DNA of 64,000 nucleotides from Poriferisodalis sp965205175 (GTDB lineage Bacteria > Actinomycetota > Acidimicrobiia > Acidimicrobiales > Poriferisodalaceae), in assembly GCF_965205175.1 (NCBI RefSeq), contig NZ_OZ242038.1, positions 2,604,001-2,668,000 of the forward strand. The letters run 5' to 3'. This document shows positions 55,172 through 63,732 of the stretch, piece after piece. The translations under genes were made by a program, and so were the position numbers. Position 1 is the stretch's first letter; each line of letters begins with the position of its first letter. The notes beneath the pieces were generated by a model. The model had not been told where the DNA came from, did no database searches, and was given only the letters and a program-made list of their open reading frames with translations.

Positions 55172-56002
55172 TTACACTTGGTAGTCGCAGTAGTGGTGCG
55201 TCATGTCTCCGATCACGGTCGTCAGGACGTTGCCCCTGCCATTGCGGCAGCGCTCGCCTGCACGCCCGAAGACCTCCAGGTAGGGATCGAAGCCCCCGGA
55301 CTTGCCGAAGATGTCGAGATGGCCTCCGGTTCCGGCGCCGCGGTACTTGATGGAGTTGTGAACCGTCTCGACGATGGCGCGGTAGAGCCGACGGACTTCC
55401 TGAGTGTTCAGCCTGCTGGCGACGCGAGCATGGGAGAGCCGTGCCGCATGCAGCACCTCGTCGGAGTACATCGGTCCGAGCCCCACAACGAAGCTCTGGT
55501 CCAACAGCAGTTCGCGGATGGTCTCAGAGCGTCCACGCAGCATCAGGGCGAAGTCAGTCCACGGCATCGGCATGTCGACCGGATCGAAGCCGAGGTCGGC
55601 TTGGCCCGGGAACAGCTTGAAGTAGCGCTTCCTCGCGAACACGCGCAGTATCGCTTCGGCACCAGTGTCAACTAGGCGCAGCTGTCCGCCCTTGGTGAAG
55701 GTCAAGACCACTTTCGTGCCGGGTTCATGAGGTGTTCTGGAGGTTGCTCGTCGAAACGAGCCGGTGGCGCCCAGACGCGCCACCATGATCTTCTCGGGTC
55801 CGAGGTCGAAGAGCAGCAGCGTGCCCTCGCGAGACACCGACTCGATCTTGCTGCCTTCGAGCAGATCGGCGAACTGCTGCTTCGACCGCATCGCGGGCAG
55901 CGTTTTCTTGGTCCCGGGAACCTCGACGGTCTTGATCCGGCGGCTGGCGATCTCCTTTTCCAGATCGCGTCGCGCAATTTCGATCTCGGGCAGTTCAGCC
56001 AT
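55172..56002 (-). CDS. MutM/Fpg-family protein lacking the usual catalytic residues
   Basis: A 276-residue homologue of formamidopyrimidine-DNA glycosylase, in the usual place between rnc and smc. The protein starts AELPEIEIARRDLEKEI, so the catalytic N-terminal proline of Fpg is alanine. The RRGKYLL segment reads SREGTLLLFDL, so the DNA-contacting lysine is gone. LGMSGQL reads LGATGSF; DPRTFGE reads DTGAEAI; the GIGNIYSDE loop reads GLGPMYSDE. The C-terminal zinc finger keeps only two of four cysteines (ERCRNGR, HYCDYQ). The helix-two-turn-helix region (NTQEVRRLYRAIVETVHN) is preserved, so DNA binding may remain. It overlaps rnc by 8 bp. Function unknown; a glycosylase of different chemistry is possible. 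Confidence 0.85.
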   Translation of the reverse strand: MAELPEIEIARRDLEKEIASRRIKTVEVPGTKKTLPAMRSKQQFADLLEGSKIESVSREGTLLLFDLGPEKIMVARLGATGSFRRATSRTPHEPGTKVVLTFTKGGQLRLVDTGAEAILRVFARKRYFKLFPGQADLGFDPVDMPMPWTDFALMLRGRSETIRELLLDQSFVVGLGPMYSDEVLHAARLSHARVASRLNTQEVRRLYRAIVETVHNSIKYRGAGTGGHLDIFGKSGGFDPYLEVFGRAGERCRNGRGNVLTTVIGDMTHHYCDYQV

Positions 56003-56789
56003 GGACTCGCTCCTCAGGAGATACGGATTCGTCGGCCGCAGTTGCGTCAGCGCCGTCGTGCAGCAGTCGCAGAACAGCGGCCTGCGCCGCGCGACGCTCG
56101 GCGCTGCGCTTGGTGGCGCCCTCTCCACGGCCCCAGACCGTCGTGGCGACGCGCGCCGCGGCGACGAAGCGAGGTCGGTGCGCAGGCCCAGATGTCGACA
56201 CGTCATAGGCAGGTTCGGTGCCGAACTGGCGAAACACGAGTTCTTGAAGGCGGTTCTTGGCCTCGCGTGCACCCGGTTCGCCTGCTGCGGTGGCGAGGCG
56301 TGCGCCCAGCAGGCGATCGGCCGCTTCGCGTGCTGCACCCAGGCCGCCGTCCAAGAAGATCGCGCCCAACACTGCTTCGAGCGCGTCGGCCAAGATCGAC
56401 TCCTTGTCGGCACCACCAGTTGCAGACTCGCCCTTGCCGAGCATCAGCACACGTCCGAGCCCGCAGCTTCGAGCGGCTTGGGCCAGCGCGCCGGCGTTCA
56501 CCACCGCCGCACGGACTGCACTGAGATCACCGGGGCCCAGATCAGGCCAGCGGGCCATCGCAAGCTCGCACATGCACAGGCCGAGCACAGCATCGCCGAG
56601 GAACTCCAGACGCTCATTGGAGACCACCCGCTCGTCGTCTGGCCGTTCAGCGTTGCGCTCATTGCACCAGCTGCGATGCGAAAGCGCCTCGGTCAGGAGT
56701 CCGGTGTCTGCGAAGCGATAGCCGACCCGCTCGGAGAAGCCATCGTGCTCAGCGAGTTCGGCACCAGCAACTGCCACCTCAGCCGACAC
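55995..56789 (-). CDS. rnc: Ribonuclease III
   Basis: A 264-residue double-strand-specific RNase for rRNA and mRNA processing. The catalytic signature NERLEFLGDAVLG is near residues 58-70, with the second metal-site segment DKESILADALEAVLGAIFLD. A C-terminal dsRNA-binding domain spans about 165-240 (KNRLQELVFRQFGTEPAYDV). The GTG start lies 11 bp inside acpP. The order plsX-acpP-rnc is a common arrangement. Confidence 0.95.
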   Translation of the reverse strand: MSAEVAVAGAELAEHDGFSERVGYRFADTGLLTEALSHRSWCNERNAERPDDERVVSNERLEFLGDAVLGLCMCELAMARWPDLGPGDLSAVRAAVVNAGALAQAARSCGLGRVLMLGKGESATGGADKESILADALEAVLGAIFLDGGLGAAREAADRLLGARLATAAGEPGAREAKNRLQELVFRQFGTEPAYDVSTSGPAHRPRFVAAARVATTVWGRGEGATKRSAERRAAQAAVLRLLHDGADATAADESVSPEERVHG

Positions 56790-57069
56790 GCTCCATCACA
56801 TAGTCGATGGCATCTCGAACAGTCTTGAGGTCTTCGAGATCCTCGTCTTCGATGCGAAAGCCCACCGTGCGGTCCGCCAGCTCCTCCTCGAGCGCCTCGA
56901 CCAGCTCAATCAAGGCGAGCGAGTCTGCACCGAGATCGTCCACGAACGACGACGACTCTGCGACCTGTGACGGCTCCAGTTCCAGTATGTCGGAGAGCTG
57001 GTTGCGAATGAGCTCGACGACCTCGTCTCGCTCAGGAGGATTCTGGCGAACATGGGTCTCGGCGGGCAT
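56779..57069 (-). CDS. acpP: Acyl carrier protein
   Basis: A 96-residue acidic helical carrier for fatty-acid synthesis. DDLGADSLALIELVEALEEE carries the phosphopantetheine attachment serine (DSL). A 15-20-residue N-terminal extension precedes the first helix (VVELIRNQLSDILEL). The ATG at 57069 has AGGAG upstream. It lies between plsX and rnc. Confidence 0.95.
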   Translation of the reverse strand: MPAETHVRQNPPERDEVVELIRNQLSDILELEPSQVAESSSFVDDLGADSLALIELVEALEEELADRTVGFRIEDEDLEDLKTVRDAIDYVMERVG

Positions 57070-57160
57070 GGCCACTCCTGCCTCGAGGCTTCCTAGCATC
57101 CCGGCAGCGGCGCATCGGGGCATCGTTGCGAAACGTCCGTGCAGCAGATGAGCCCGCAGC

Positions 57161-58159
57161 TTATCGGCGGCCCGCAGCGGACGGCGTGAGGCTCATCGCC
57201 TCCAAGGCACCCAACAAGTCGTCCTCGACCATGCGATGCGCGACCCTGATCGCACTGGTCACCGCTCGCGGGCTCGAGGCGCCGTGCGCAATGACACAGA
57301 CTCCTCTGACGCCCAGCAGCATGGCGCCGCCGACATTGTCGGGGCTCATCTCGTCGGCCAGTGGGGCAAGGATGCGAAGCGCCTGCTCACCGGCAGCCCC
57401 GCCGCCGGCGAGGCGTTCGAGAATGAGGCGCACGAAGTACGAGGCCGTGCCCTCCAGCGATTTCAGCACCACATTGCCCGTGAAGCCGTCGGTCACCACG
57501 ACGTCGACCGGGCCGTCGAGAACGTCAGACCCTTCCACGTTGCCGTAGAAGTCGAGGTCGTCGTCGGCTGCGAGCAGCTGGTGCGTCTGCTTGACGAGCT
57601 GACTGCCCTTTTCGGACTCCTCGCCAATCGACAGCAGACCGACTCGCGGAGCTGCCACGCCGAATCGGATGCGGCTGTAGGCAGAGCCGAGGCGAGCGAA
57701 CTGGTGCAGCCACTGAGCATTGCAGTCGGCCATGGCGCCGGAGTCGAGCAGGACGCGAGCGATGCGACCGGCGGCGCCGGGTACAGGAAATGCAGCCGCT
57801 ATGGCCGGACGGGCAACGCCGGGAAGTCGTTTCAGCCTCAGCAGCGCCGCCGTGGCGACGGCACCGGTGTTGCCCGCGCTGACCACCGCCGACGCCTCGC
57901 CGTCGCGCACGGCGTTCACCGCACGGCAGATCGAGGAGTCCTTCTTCGTCCGCACCGCGCGGCTGGGCTCCTCGGACATCTCGATGACCTCGGACGCCTC
58001 AAAGACGTCCAGCGACTCGCCGCCGGCGGCGACGATCGCCTCGCGGCGGCCCACGAGCACAACCTCGAGGCCCTCTCTTGCGGCCTCGAGCGCGCCGCTC
58101 ACGACAGCTTGCGGAGCGTCATCGCCGCCCATTGCATCGACGGCGACCGGCAGCGTCAT
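57161..58159 (-). CDS. plsX: Phosphate acyltransferase PlsX
   Basis: A 332-residue soluble enzyme making acyl-phosphate from acyl-ACP, the first step of phospholipid synthesis through PlsY. VAVDAMGGDDAP opens it, and VSAGNTGA, LDSGAMADCNAQWLHQFA, GEESEKGSQL and VTDGFTGNVVLKSLEG are all family motifs. It sits between rpmF and acpP, the usual lipid cluster. Confidence 0.96.
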   Translation of the reverse strand: MTLPVAVDAMGGDDAPQAVVSGALEAAREGLEVVLVGRREAIVAAGGESLDVFEASEVIEMSEEPSRAVRTKKDSSICRAVNAVRDGEASAVVSAGNTGAVATAALLRLKRLPGVARPAIAAAFPVPGAAGRIARVLLDSGAMADCNAQWLHQFARLGSAYSRIRFGVAAPRVGLLSIGEESEKGSQLVKQTHQLLAADDDLDFYGNVEGSDVLDGPVDVVVTDGFTGNVVLKSLEGTASYFVRLILERLAGGGAAGEQALRILAPLADEMSPDNVGGAMLLGVRGVCVIAHGASSPRAVTSAIRVAHRMVEDDLLGALEAMSLTPSAAGRR

Positions 58160-58175
58160 CAGCGTGCGTGCCGCC

Positions 58176-58355
58176 TCAGGCGATGTCGAGCGCCTGGCGT
58201 CCGCCGTACCAGCCGCATTGCCCGCAGACGCGGTGCGGCAGCTTTGCTGCAGCGCAGCGTGGGCACAAGCTGCGTGGTGCCTCGCGGAGGCGCCACGACG
58301 CAGCCCTTCGCGAACGCGTCTTGCTCTTGGATGTCTTCCTTTTGGGGACTGCCAC
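58176..58355 (-). CDS. rpmF: 50S ribosomal protein L32
   Basis: A 59-residue ribosomal protein. AVPKRKTSKSKTRSRRAA opens it, followed by a zinc ribbon (CPRC ... CGQC). The GTG at 58355 is preferred because it precedes the conserved start directly and has GAGGAG upstream; the frame is open upstream without conserved sequence. It is paired with yceD, as in many bacteria. Confidence 0.95.
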   Translation of the reverse strand: MAVPKRKTSKSKTRSRRAASWRLREAPRSLCPRCAAAKLPHRVCGQCGWYGGRQALDIA

Positions 58356-58442
58356 TGCTGGTCTCCTCGAGCGCAGCGTGCAGTTTAGCCATGGCGCGGG
58401 CGCGCGAGGGCGCTCTCGCTGGATGACCAAGCGTCGGGCTCT

Positions 58443-59072
58443 TCATGGTGGCGGTTGGCCGCCAAGCCGGTCCCGCAGAGCCTCGAGGGCCTCCCAACGC
58501 GGATCCGCAGGCTCGGCCGCGTCGTCGGACGACGGCTCGTCGCTCGCCGTCGCGAGCTCGCCGGGTTGATTCGGGCACGGTTCGGGATGCGGGCAGCGAA
58601 TCGCCTCGATCGGCAACGCCAGCAGGACGGACTCTCGCACCATGGGAGCGAGGTCCGCGTACTCGGAACCCAGCGCGTACTGCTCGCCTTCGCGCGGTGT
58701 GGCAGTGAAGGTCTCTCGCACCGCCACGCGCAGGTCGCCGTCGAGCGGCAGCCAGCAGCGTGCGCACGGACCTTGCCAGCTCGCGGTGATCTGACCCGCG
58801 ACCCGCAGACCGCCGCTGATGAGTTCGAGCCTCAATGCCACGCCGACATGGCTGTCGAGCGGCACTTCGACGTCCGCGATTCGCAGTTCCGCCGAGTCGG
58901 CTGCGCTCGCGTCTTGAGCCTCCGCCAGCGCAGCGGCCGGCACCGTTGCAGACCACTCGAAACACTGACCAGGCGCGACACGTCTCAACGGCACACGCAG
59001 CGATGGCCGTGGTGTCTTGGGTTGACTGCCGCCGGGTTGACGGCTGATGTGTGGACTGCCGATACCGCTCAT
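58443..59072 (-). CDS. YceD/DUF177-family protein
   Basis: A 209-residue protein of the YceD (DUF177) family, linked to 23S rRNA processing and normally encoded before rpmF. QGPCARCWLPLDGDLRV and IRCPHPEPCPNQPGEL carry the paired cysteines typical of the family. The C terminus (DPRWEALEALRDRL) is the expected end. The 85 bp upstream of it hold no recognisable signal. Confidence 0.9.
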   Translation of the reverse strand: MSGIGSPHISRQPGGSQPKTPRPSLRVPLRRVAPGQCFEWSATVPAAALAEAQDASAADSAELRIADVEVPLDSHVGVALRLELISGGLRVAGQITASWQGPCARCWLPLDGDLRVAVRETFTATPREGEQYALGSEYADLAPMVRESVLLALPIEAIRCPHPEPCPNQPGELATASDEPSSDDAAEPADPRWEALEALRDRLGGQPPP

Positions 59073-59157
59073 GGTCGCTCACAGGCCGCGAGAGCCCAAC
59101 CTCGCCATTCGGTTCAGCGCCGTGACTTCGGGCGCACTGGACTCAAGTGCAACAGAC

Positions 59158-59907
59158 TCAGGTGCGATCTTGGTCGAAGACCACCGGACGGGTGTCGGCG
59201 CCGCGGGCGGCAGGCCCATCCGCGGGAGCGCCTTCTGCTTCGGTGCCGGGGCGCTCGGGCGGGACGCTCGGGGCAACGGGGGCCGCAGAGCGCTTGGCCA
59301 GTTTGCGGCGCGCCGCTTGTACCGCAGTCTGGAGCTGGTCGACTGCACTCTCGAACTGTGCCAGCTGCCGTTCGCAGTACTCGTCCACCTCGTGACGACG
59401 ACGCCGGGTTTGGATCAGGGCGTCGTCGAGCAATTGGCGTGCCCTTCGCTCCGCCGTGCGCACGACTTCGGTCCGCTGAACCATCTGGGCGACACGGCTG
59501 CGTGCCTCGTCGATAACCAGATTGGCATCCACGCGCGCACGGGCCAGCACCTCGTCGCGCTCGCGCAGGAGCCAACGTGCCTGGCGCGTTTCGTCGGGCA
59601 CCGCTGCCAGCGCCGACTCGAGCAAGGTCATCACCTCGTCGCGGTTGATCATCACCGATGTGGACAACGGCATCGGCCGCGCAGCGTCGATGATGTCCAT
59701 CGCTTCGCGAATGAACTGTTCGGCCGTCACCGACGCCGAACGCGCTACGAGCGTTCCTGAGGGGCGAACCTGGGGCGGCATCGGCGCGGCCTGGCTGTGC
59801 GCATCTTGGGCACGCGAGCCGGGCGCAAGCACCCCGGGGCCATGCGGAGCCGTGCCGAATGGCGAATGCGCCGCCGGCACCGTGACGGTGCTCTCGGTCA
59901 TGCTCAT
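59158..59907 (-). CDS. Coiled-coil, DivIVA-like protein
   Basis: A 249-residue protein with a Pro/Gly/Ala-rich N terminus (to about 58), then a long, charged helical region (about 60-210) rich in Arg, Glu and Ala. Heptad-like stretches include RARVDANLVIDEARSRVAQM and RHEVDEYCERQLAQFESAVD. A disordered Pro/Ala/Glu tail ends it. Actinobacteria carry such coiled-coil genes between coaD and the yceD gene, often annotated as cell-division or ATP-synthase-b-like; I would not name a function. It overlaps coaD by 4 bp. Confidence 0.75.
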   Translation of the reverse strand: MSMTESTVTVPAAHSPFGTAPHGPGVLAPGSRAQDAHSQAAPMPPQVRPSGTLVARSASVTAEQFIREAMDIIDAARPMPLSTSVMINRDEVMTLLESALAAVPDETRQARWLLRERDEVLARARVDANLVIDEARSRVAQMVQRTEVVRTAERRARQLLDDALIQTRRRRHEVDEYCERQLAQFESAVDQLQTAVQAARRKLAKRSAAPVAPSVPPERPGTEAEGAPADGPAARGADTRPVVFDQDRT

Positions 59908-60410
59908 GTGTTCCCCTTGTGCGCAGTGCGTTGGTGTGCGGCGTGACGGCCCAGCCGTGCGGCTACTGGAGGCGGGACGAGATGCGAGCAGTCGCCGCCG
60001 AAACTGGTGATCTCTCGGATGAAGTTCGATGCAACGAAGAGATGTTCGGTACGAGGAGGGACAAAGACCGTCTCGACGCCGCTGACCGAGTAGTTCATGT
60101 GCGCCATGCGCAGCTCGGACTCGAAGTCGCTCTGGCTGCGAAGGCCCTTGACGATGACCTCGACACCGAGCCGTTGAGCGAGGTCGATGACCAGTTCGCC
60201 GAACTGCACCACCGAGACGTTGCCCAGGTGGCTGGTCGATTCGGCGATCATGGCGACGCGCTCGTCGTCGGAAAAGAACGGCGCCGCCTTGGACGGATTC
60301 CGCATCACCGCCACGGTGATCGAATCGAACAGCCGTGACGACGCGACAATCACATCGAGATGCCCATTGTGCAGGGGATCGAATGAACCCGGATACATTG
60401 CCGTGACCAC
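59904..60410 (-). CDS. coaD: Phosphopantetheine adenylyltransferase
   Basis: A 168-residue enzyme of coenzyme A synthesis. The nucleotidyltransferase motif YPGSFDPLHNGH is at the start and KGLRSQSDFESELRMAHMN and SNFIREITSFGGD are family-typical. The GTG start has GGAGGAG upstream. In many Actinobacteria rsmD precedes coaD on the same strand; here rsmD is divergent with a small gene between. The 189 bp between coaD and that gene hold only imperfect repeats and no gene I trust. Confidence 0.95.
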   Translation of the reverse strand: MVTAMYPGSFDPLHNGHLDVIVASSRLFDSITVAVMRNPSKAAPFFSDDERVAMIAESTSHLGNVSVVQFGELVIDLAQRLGVEVIVKGLRSQSDFESELRMAHMNYSVSGVETVFVPPRTEHLFVASNFIREITSFGGDCSHLVPPPVAARLGRHAAHQRTAHKGNT

Positions 60411-60599
60411 CGAGAACAGCTCCTCCGGGTCGGTTTGTCTCAGGTGAGCCGACCGTACAGCGCGGCGAGAGCGAAACGGGGGACCCTCAAAGGCCAGTCA
60501 ATCCAGATCTGCGAGTCAACTGTGCCTATCGAACTCGGCACATCAACCCGGCCTGTCGAACCCGGCCAGTCGTGGCCGAGTCGGTTCACGGTCAACGGA

Positions 60600-60794
60600 T
60601 CAGCCTGGGATTTCGGTGTCGGGCACCACGACGTCCCATCGATCAGCGCAGTCGACACATCGATAGGCGACGACGTCTCCCGGCCCGAAGCCCCAGTCCG
60701 GCTCGGGCACGCTCAGCAAGCGGCATCGGCCGCCGCAGTCCACGCACAGAATCTCTTCAGGCACCGTTTCGTCAGGCACCGTTTCTTCAGGCAT
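60600..60794 (-). CDS. Small zinc-ribbon protein
   Basis: A 64-residue protein with two CxxC pairs (LCVDCGG and YRCVDCADR), spaced as in a zinc ribbon, after an acidic start with a repeated PEETVPDETVPEE segment. The region VPEPDWGFGPGDVVAYRC links the two pairs. It might be a metal-binding adapter or an RNA/DNA-binding partner; function unknown. The ATG at 60794 has no clear ribosome binding site; the upstream DNA contains CCTGCC/GGCAGG inverted arms (60805-60825). It is divergent from rsmD. Confidence 0.7.
   Translation of the reverse strand: MPEETVPDETVPEEILCVDCGGRCRLLSVPEPDWGFGPGDVVAYRCVDCADRWDVVVPDTEIPG
60757..60786. repeat. Two 15-bp tandem repeats in the zinc-ribbon gene
   Basis: TCAGGCACCGTTTCG and TCAGGCACCGTTTCT are adjacent, followed by a partial third unit (TCAGGCATCG). 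They encode the acidic VPDET/VPEE repeat. Confidence 0.75.
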
Positions 60795-60884
60795 CGCTGC
60801 ATGGCCTGCCTTGCCGCCCGGCAGGTCTACCGGAGCAGTGCAATGATGCGCGGAGACGGACGTCTTCACCGTGTCGCATGCTCC

Positions 60885-60890
60885 TAGCTT
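60885..60890 (+). promoter_or_regulatory. Putative -10 box (TAGCTT) of rsmD
   Basis: TAGCTT ends 6 nt before the ATG at 60897. No Shine-Dalgarno is present. Confidence 0.45.
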
Positions 60891-60896
60891 GATGCC

Positions 60897-61436
60897 ATGC
60901 GCGTCGTCGGCGGGACACTGGGCGGCCGCCGCCTCACGGTGGCCGGAAGCGACGCTGTGCGGCCGACATCCGAACGCGCCCGCGAGGCCATCTTCAACAT
61001 GCTGGCCAGCCTCGACATGCCACGCGGCGCCCGTGTGCTCGACCTGTTCAGCGGCTCTGGAGCACTCGGCATCGAAGCGCTCTCGCGTCATGCAGCGCAC
61101 GCCACCTTCGTGGACTCCGACGCCGGCGCGTGCCGCACAGTCACGGCAAACTTGACGGCTCTCGGCATCGCTGAGCGCGGCTCGGTGGTGCGAGCCGATG
61201 TCCTGAGCCACGTGCTCGCGCATGATGATCCGGTCGACGTGGCGTTCGCCGATCCGCCCTACCGATTCGATCGTTGGCGCGATGTCCTCGGTGGCGTCAA
61301 CGCCGAGATGCTGGTGTGTGAGTCGGATCGCGCAATCGAGCCCGAGGTCGACGGCAGCTGGCGAACACACCGAGTACGCCGCTACGGCACGCCGGTCATC
61401 ACGTTGCTGGTACGTACGCAGCTGACACGCACGTAA
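60897..61436 (+). CDS. rsmD: 16S rRNA (guanine(966)-N2)-methyltransferase
   Basis: A 179-residue Rossmann-fold methyltransferase. RVVGGTLGGRRLTVAGSDAVRPT opens the protein (family core GGTLGGRRL ... RPT). The SAM motif VLDLFSGSGALGIEAL is at about 47-62 and the catalytic DPPY at about 119-122. The ATG has TAGCTT 6 nt upstream. It converges on recG, with 97 bp between the stops. Confidence 0.94.
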   Translation: MRVVGGTLGGRRLTVAGSDAVRPTSERAREAIFNMLASLDMPRGARVLDLFSGSGALGIEALSRHAAHATFVDSDAGACRTVTANLTALGIAERGSVVRADVLSHVLAHDDPVDVAFADPPYRFDRWRDVLGGVNAEMLVCESDRAIEPEVDGSWRTHRVRRYGTPVITLLVRTQLTRT

Positions 61437-61533
61437 CGCGTACTCGGCGAGTGCGTGGTGTCCGAGACAGCTGACACGGGGTGCAGACTCAAGACGCGGG
61501 CACTCGGCGCGGCGCGGCCTGCCGAGGCAACCG

Positions 61534-63732
61534 TCAGCTGCGCTGCAAGAAGTCGGGGTCGCGGCGGACGGCGAGCCAGGCGATTTCGTCGGCCAATGCC
61601 GGATGCGCATCAAGGTCCCCATCGGCTGCGACCAACTCAACGGCCGCGTTGCGAGCCGCCTGCACCCAGGTGCCGTCGCGCGCCAGCGATGCCAGCTTCA
61701 AGTCGCTGCGCCCCGATTGTCGTTCGTCGAACAAGGTGCCCTCGCCGCGCAGCTCGAGATCGCGTTCGGCCAGTTCGAACCCGTCGTTGGTCTGCGACAG
61801 TGCCGTCAGCCGCTGCGCGGCGGTCGGGGTCGGATCGTCGTCGCTGACCAGGAAGCACATCGATGCGTGGCTGCTTCGGCCGACGCGGCCGCGCAGCTGG
61901 TGCAGCTGTGCAATCCCGAAGCGGTCAGCAGACAGCACGACCATGACGGTGGCGTTCGGCACGTCGACACCGACCTCGACCACGGTCGTGGCAACGAGAA
62001 CGTCCAGCTGGGCGGCACGAAATCGCGCCATCGCGCGCTCCTTGTCGGCTGAGGGCATGCGGCCGTGCAGCAGTCCGACTCGGCAGCCGGCGAGCACACC
62101 GGCGGCGAGTTCGGCGTACTGCTGTTCCGCGGCGTTCACCTCGAGGCGCTCGCTCTCGGTGATCAACGGGCACACCACGTACGCCTGGCGGCCGGACTCG
62201 ACCTCGGCGCGCACTTGGGACCACATAGATGCCGCAGCCAAAGGACCCTGTACCCAATGTGTCGCAATGGGCGTGCGGCCCGGCGGCAGCTCGTCGAGCA
62301 CGGAAATGTCCAAATCGCCGTACACCGTCATGGCTGCGGTGCGAGGTATGGGCGTTGCCGTCATCACCAGCAAGTGAGGGATGCGGCGGTCCTCGCGACC
62401 GTGCTCACGCAGTTGGGCGCGCTGTGACACGCCGAACCGATGCTGTTCGTCGACGACCACGACACTGAGCGACGAGAAGCGCACCGATTCCTCCAGCAGG
62501 GCGTGAGTGCCTACGACGATGTCCGCGTGCCCCGCAGCGATCTCTGCCAGCACCGCTGGGCGCTGTGCCGCCGAACGCGAGCGGCTGAGCACACACAGGC
62601 GCAATGGCCTCGTGCCGCCGAGTCGTGCGTCGTCGGGGACGACGAGGCCGTCGAGCAGTTCCCGCAAGGAGATGAGGTGCTGTTCGGCGAGCACTTCGGT
62701 GGGCGCCATGAGCGCTCCCTGATGACCGTTGCGCACCGCAATCAGCAGCGCGTGCAGCGCCACGAGGGTCTTGCCTGAGCCGACATCGCCTTGCAGCAGC
62801 CGGTGCATCGGCCGCGTCGAGCGGAGATCGGCGTCGATGTCGGCCATCACGCGTCGCTGCGCATCAGTCAGCGAGTAGGGAAGGCTGCGATGGAAGATCT
62901 CGATGAGACCGCCGGTCGGCTCGTGTTCGATGCCGAGTTCGTGGGACTCGCGTGCCAGGCGCTGACACCGCAGCATCAGCTGGACCCGCAAGAGTTCGTC
63001 GAACACCAGCCGGTCACGCGCTGCGGCCTTGTCGGACCACGACCGCGGATCATGAATGTCGGCCAATGCTGTCGCGCGGTCGACGAGATGCAGCCGAAGC
63101 CGCAGCCAGTCCGGCACGGGATCGGCGATGCCCCTGGCCGCACAACGCCGACGCGCTTCGGCGACCCAGTTCGCGACATCCCACGTGGCGACGCCGGCCG
63201 TCTCCGACTGCGGGTAGACGGGCACGATCTTGCCGGTGCGATCGCCGAGAACGTCCACCACGGGATTCGTCATCTGCTTGCGTCCGCGGTAGTGCTCCAC
63301 CTTGCCGAAGACCGTCACCCAGCGGCCTTCGCAGAGCTGGCGTTCCCGCCACGCCTGATTGAAGAAGACGACGCTCATCACGCCGGTGGCGTCGCCGATG
63401 TCGACACGCACCAGCCGACGGCCGCCGCCCAGGCGTCGACTCGACACCGCCAGCACCTCGGCGGCGATCGTGATGTCGGATCCGACAACCGCATCGCGTA
63501 TCGGCGCTTGGGCCGTCCGGTCGATGTAGCGCCGCGGATAGTAGGTGAGCAGGTCGAACACGGACTCGATGCCGAGCGCCTTCAAGGACTCGCATCGATG
63601 CGGTCCGACCCCACGCAGACGCGCCACGTCGATCGAGTCGAGATCCCGCAGCGTCAGAGGATCAGCCGGCGCTGTGCTCGGCGCGCCCGCTGCCGACACG
63701 TTCGAGTTCTGGGCCGTCGGCGGCGGACTCAT
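61534..63732 (-). CDS. recG: ATP-dependent DNA helicase RecG
   Basis: A 732-residue branch-migration helicase for stalled forks. The N-terminal wedge (OB-fold) domain contains GVGPHRCESLKALGI and FFNQAWRERQLCEGRWV. The helicase motor has GDVGSGKTLVALHA (Walker A), VVVVDEQHRFGV (Walker B, DEQH), MTATPIPRTAAM, and the second-domain motifs ATTVVEVGVDVPNA and QLRGRVGRSSHAS. All motifs are intact. Its ATG overlaps the stop of the upstream DAK2-type gene by 4 bp. Confidence 0.96.
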   Translation of the reverse strand: MSPPPTAQNSNVSAAGAPSTAPADPLTLRDLDSIDVARLRGVGPHRCESLKALGIESVFDLLTYYPRRYIDRTAQAPIRDAVVGSDITIAAEVLAVSSRRLGGGRRLVRVDIGDATGVMSVVFFNQAWRERQLCEGRWVTVFGKVEHYRGRKQMTNPVVDVLGDRTGKIVPVYPQSETAGVATWDVANWVAEARRRCAARGIADPVPDWLRLRLHLVDRATALADIHDPRSWSDKAAARDRLVFDELLRVQLMLRCQRLARESHELGIEHEPTGGLIEIFHRSLPYSLTDAQRRVMADIDADLRSTRPMHRLLQGDVGSGKTLVALHALLIAVRNGHQGALMAPTEVLAEQHLISLRELLDGLVVPDDARLGGTRPLRLCVLSRSRSAAQRPAVLAEIAAGHADIVVGTHALLEESVRFSSLSVVVVDEQHRFGVSQRAQLREHGREDRRIPHLLVMTATPIPRTAAMTVYGDLDISVLDELPPGRTPIATHWVQGPLAAASMWSQVRAEVESGRQAYVVCPLITESERLEVNAAEQQYAELAAGVLAGCRVGLLHGRMPSADKERAMARFRAAQLDVLVATTVVEVGVDVPNATVMVVLSADRFGIAQLHQLRGRVGRSSHASMCFLVSDDDPTPTAAQRLTALSQTNDGFELAERDLELRGEGTLFDERQSGRSDLKLASLARDGTWVQAARNAAVELVAADGDLDAHPALADEIAWLAVRRDPDFLQRS

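Noticed and set aside
60440..60658. 72-codon minus-strand frame between coaD and the zinc-ribbon gene
   Set aside because: It overlaps the zinc-ribbon gene, has no recognisable domain and no ribosome binding site; it probably arises by chance.
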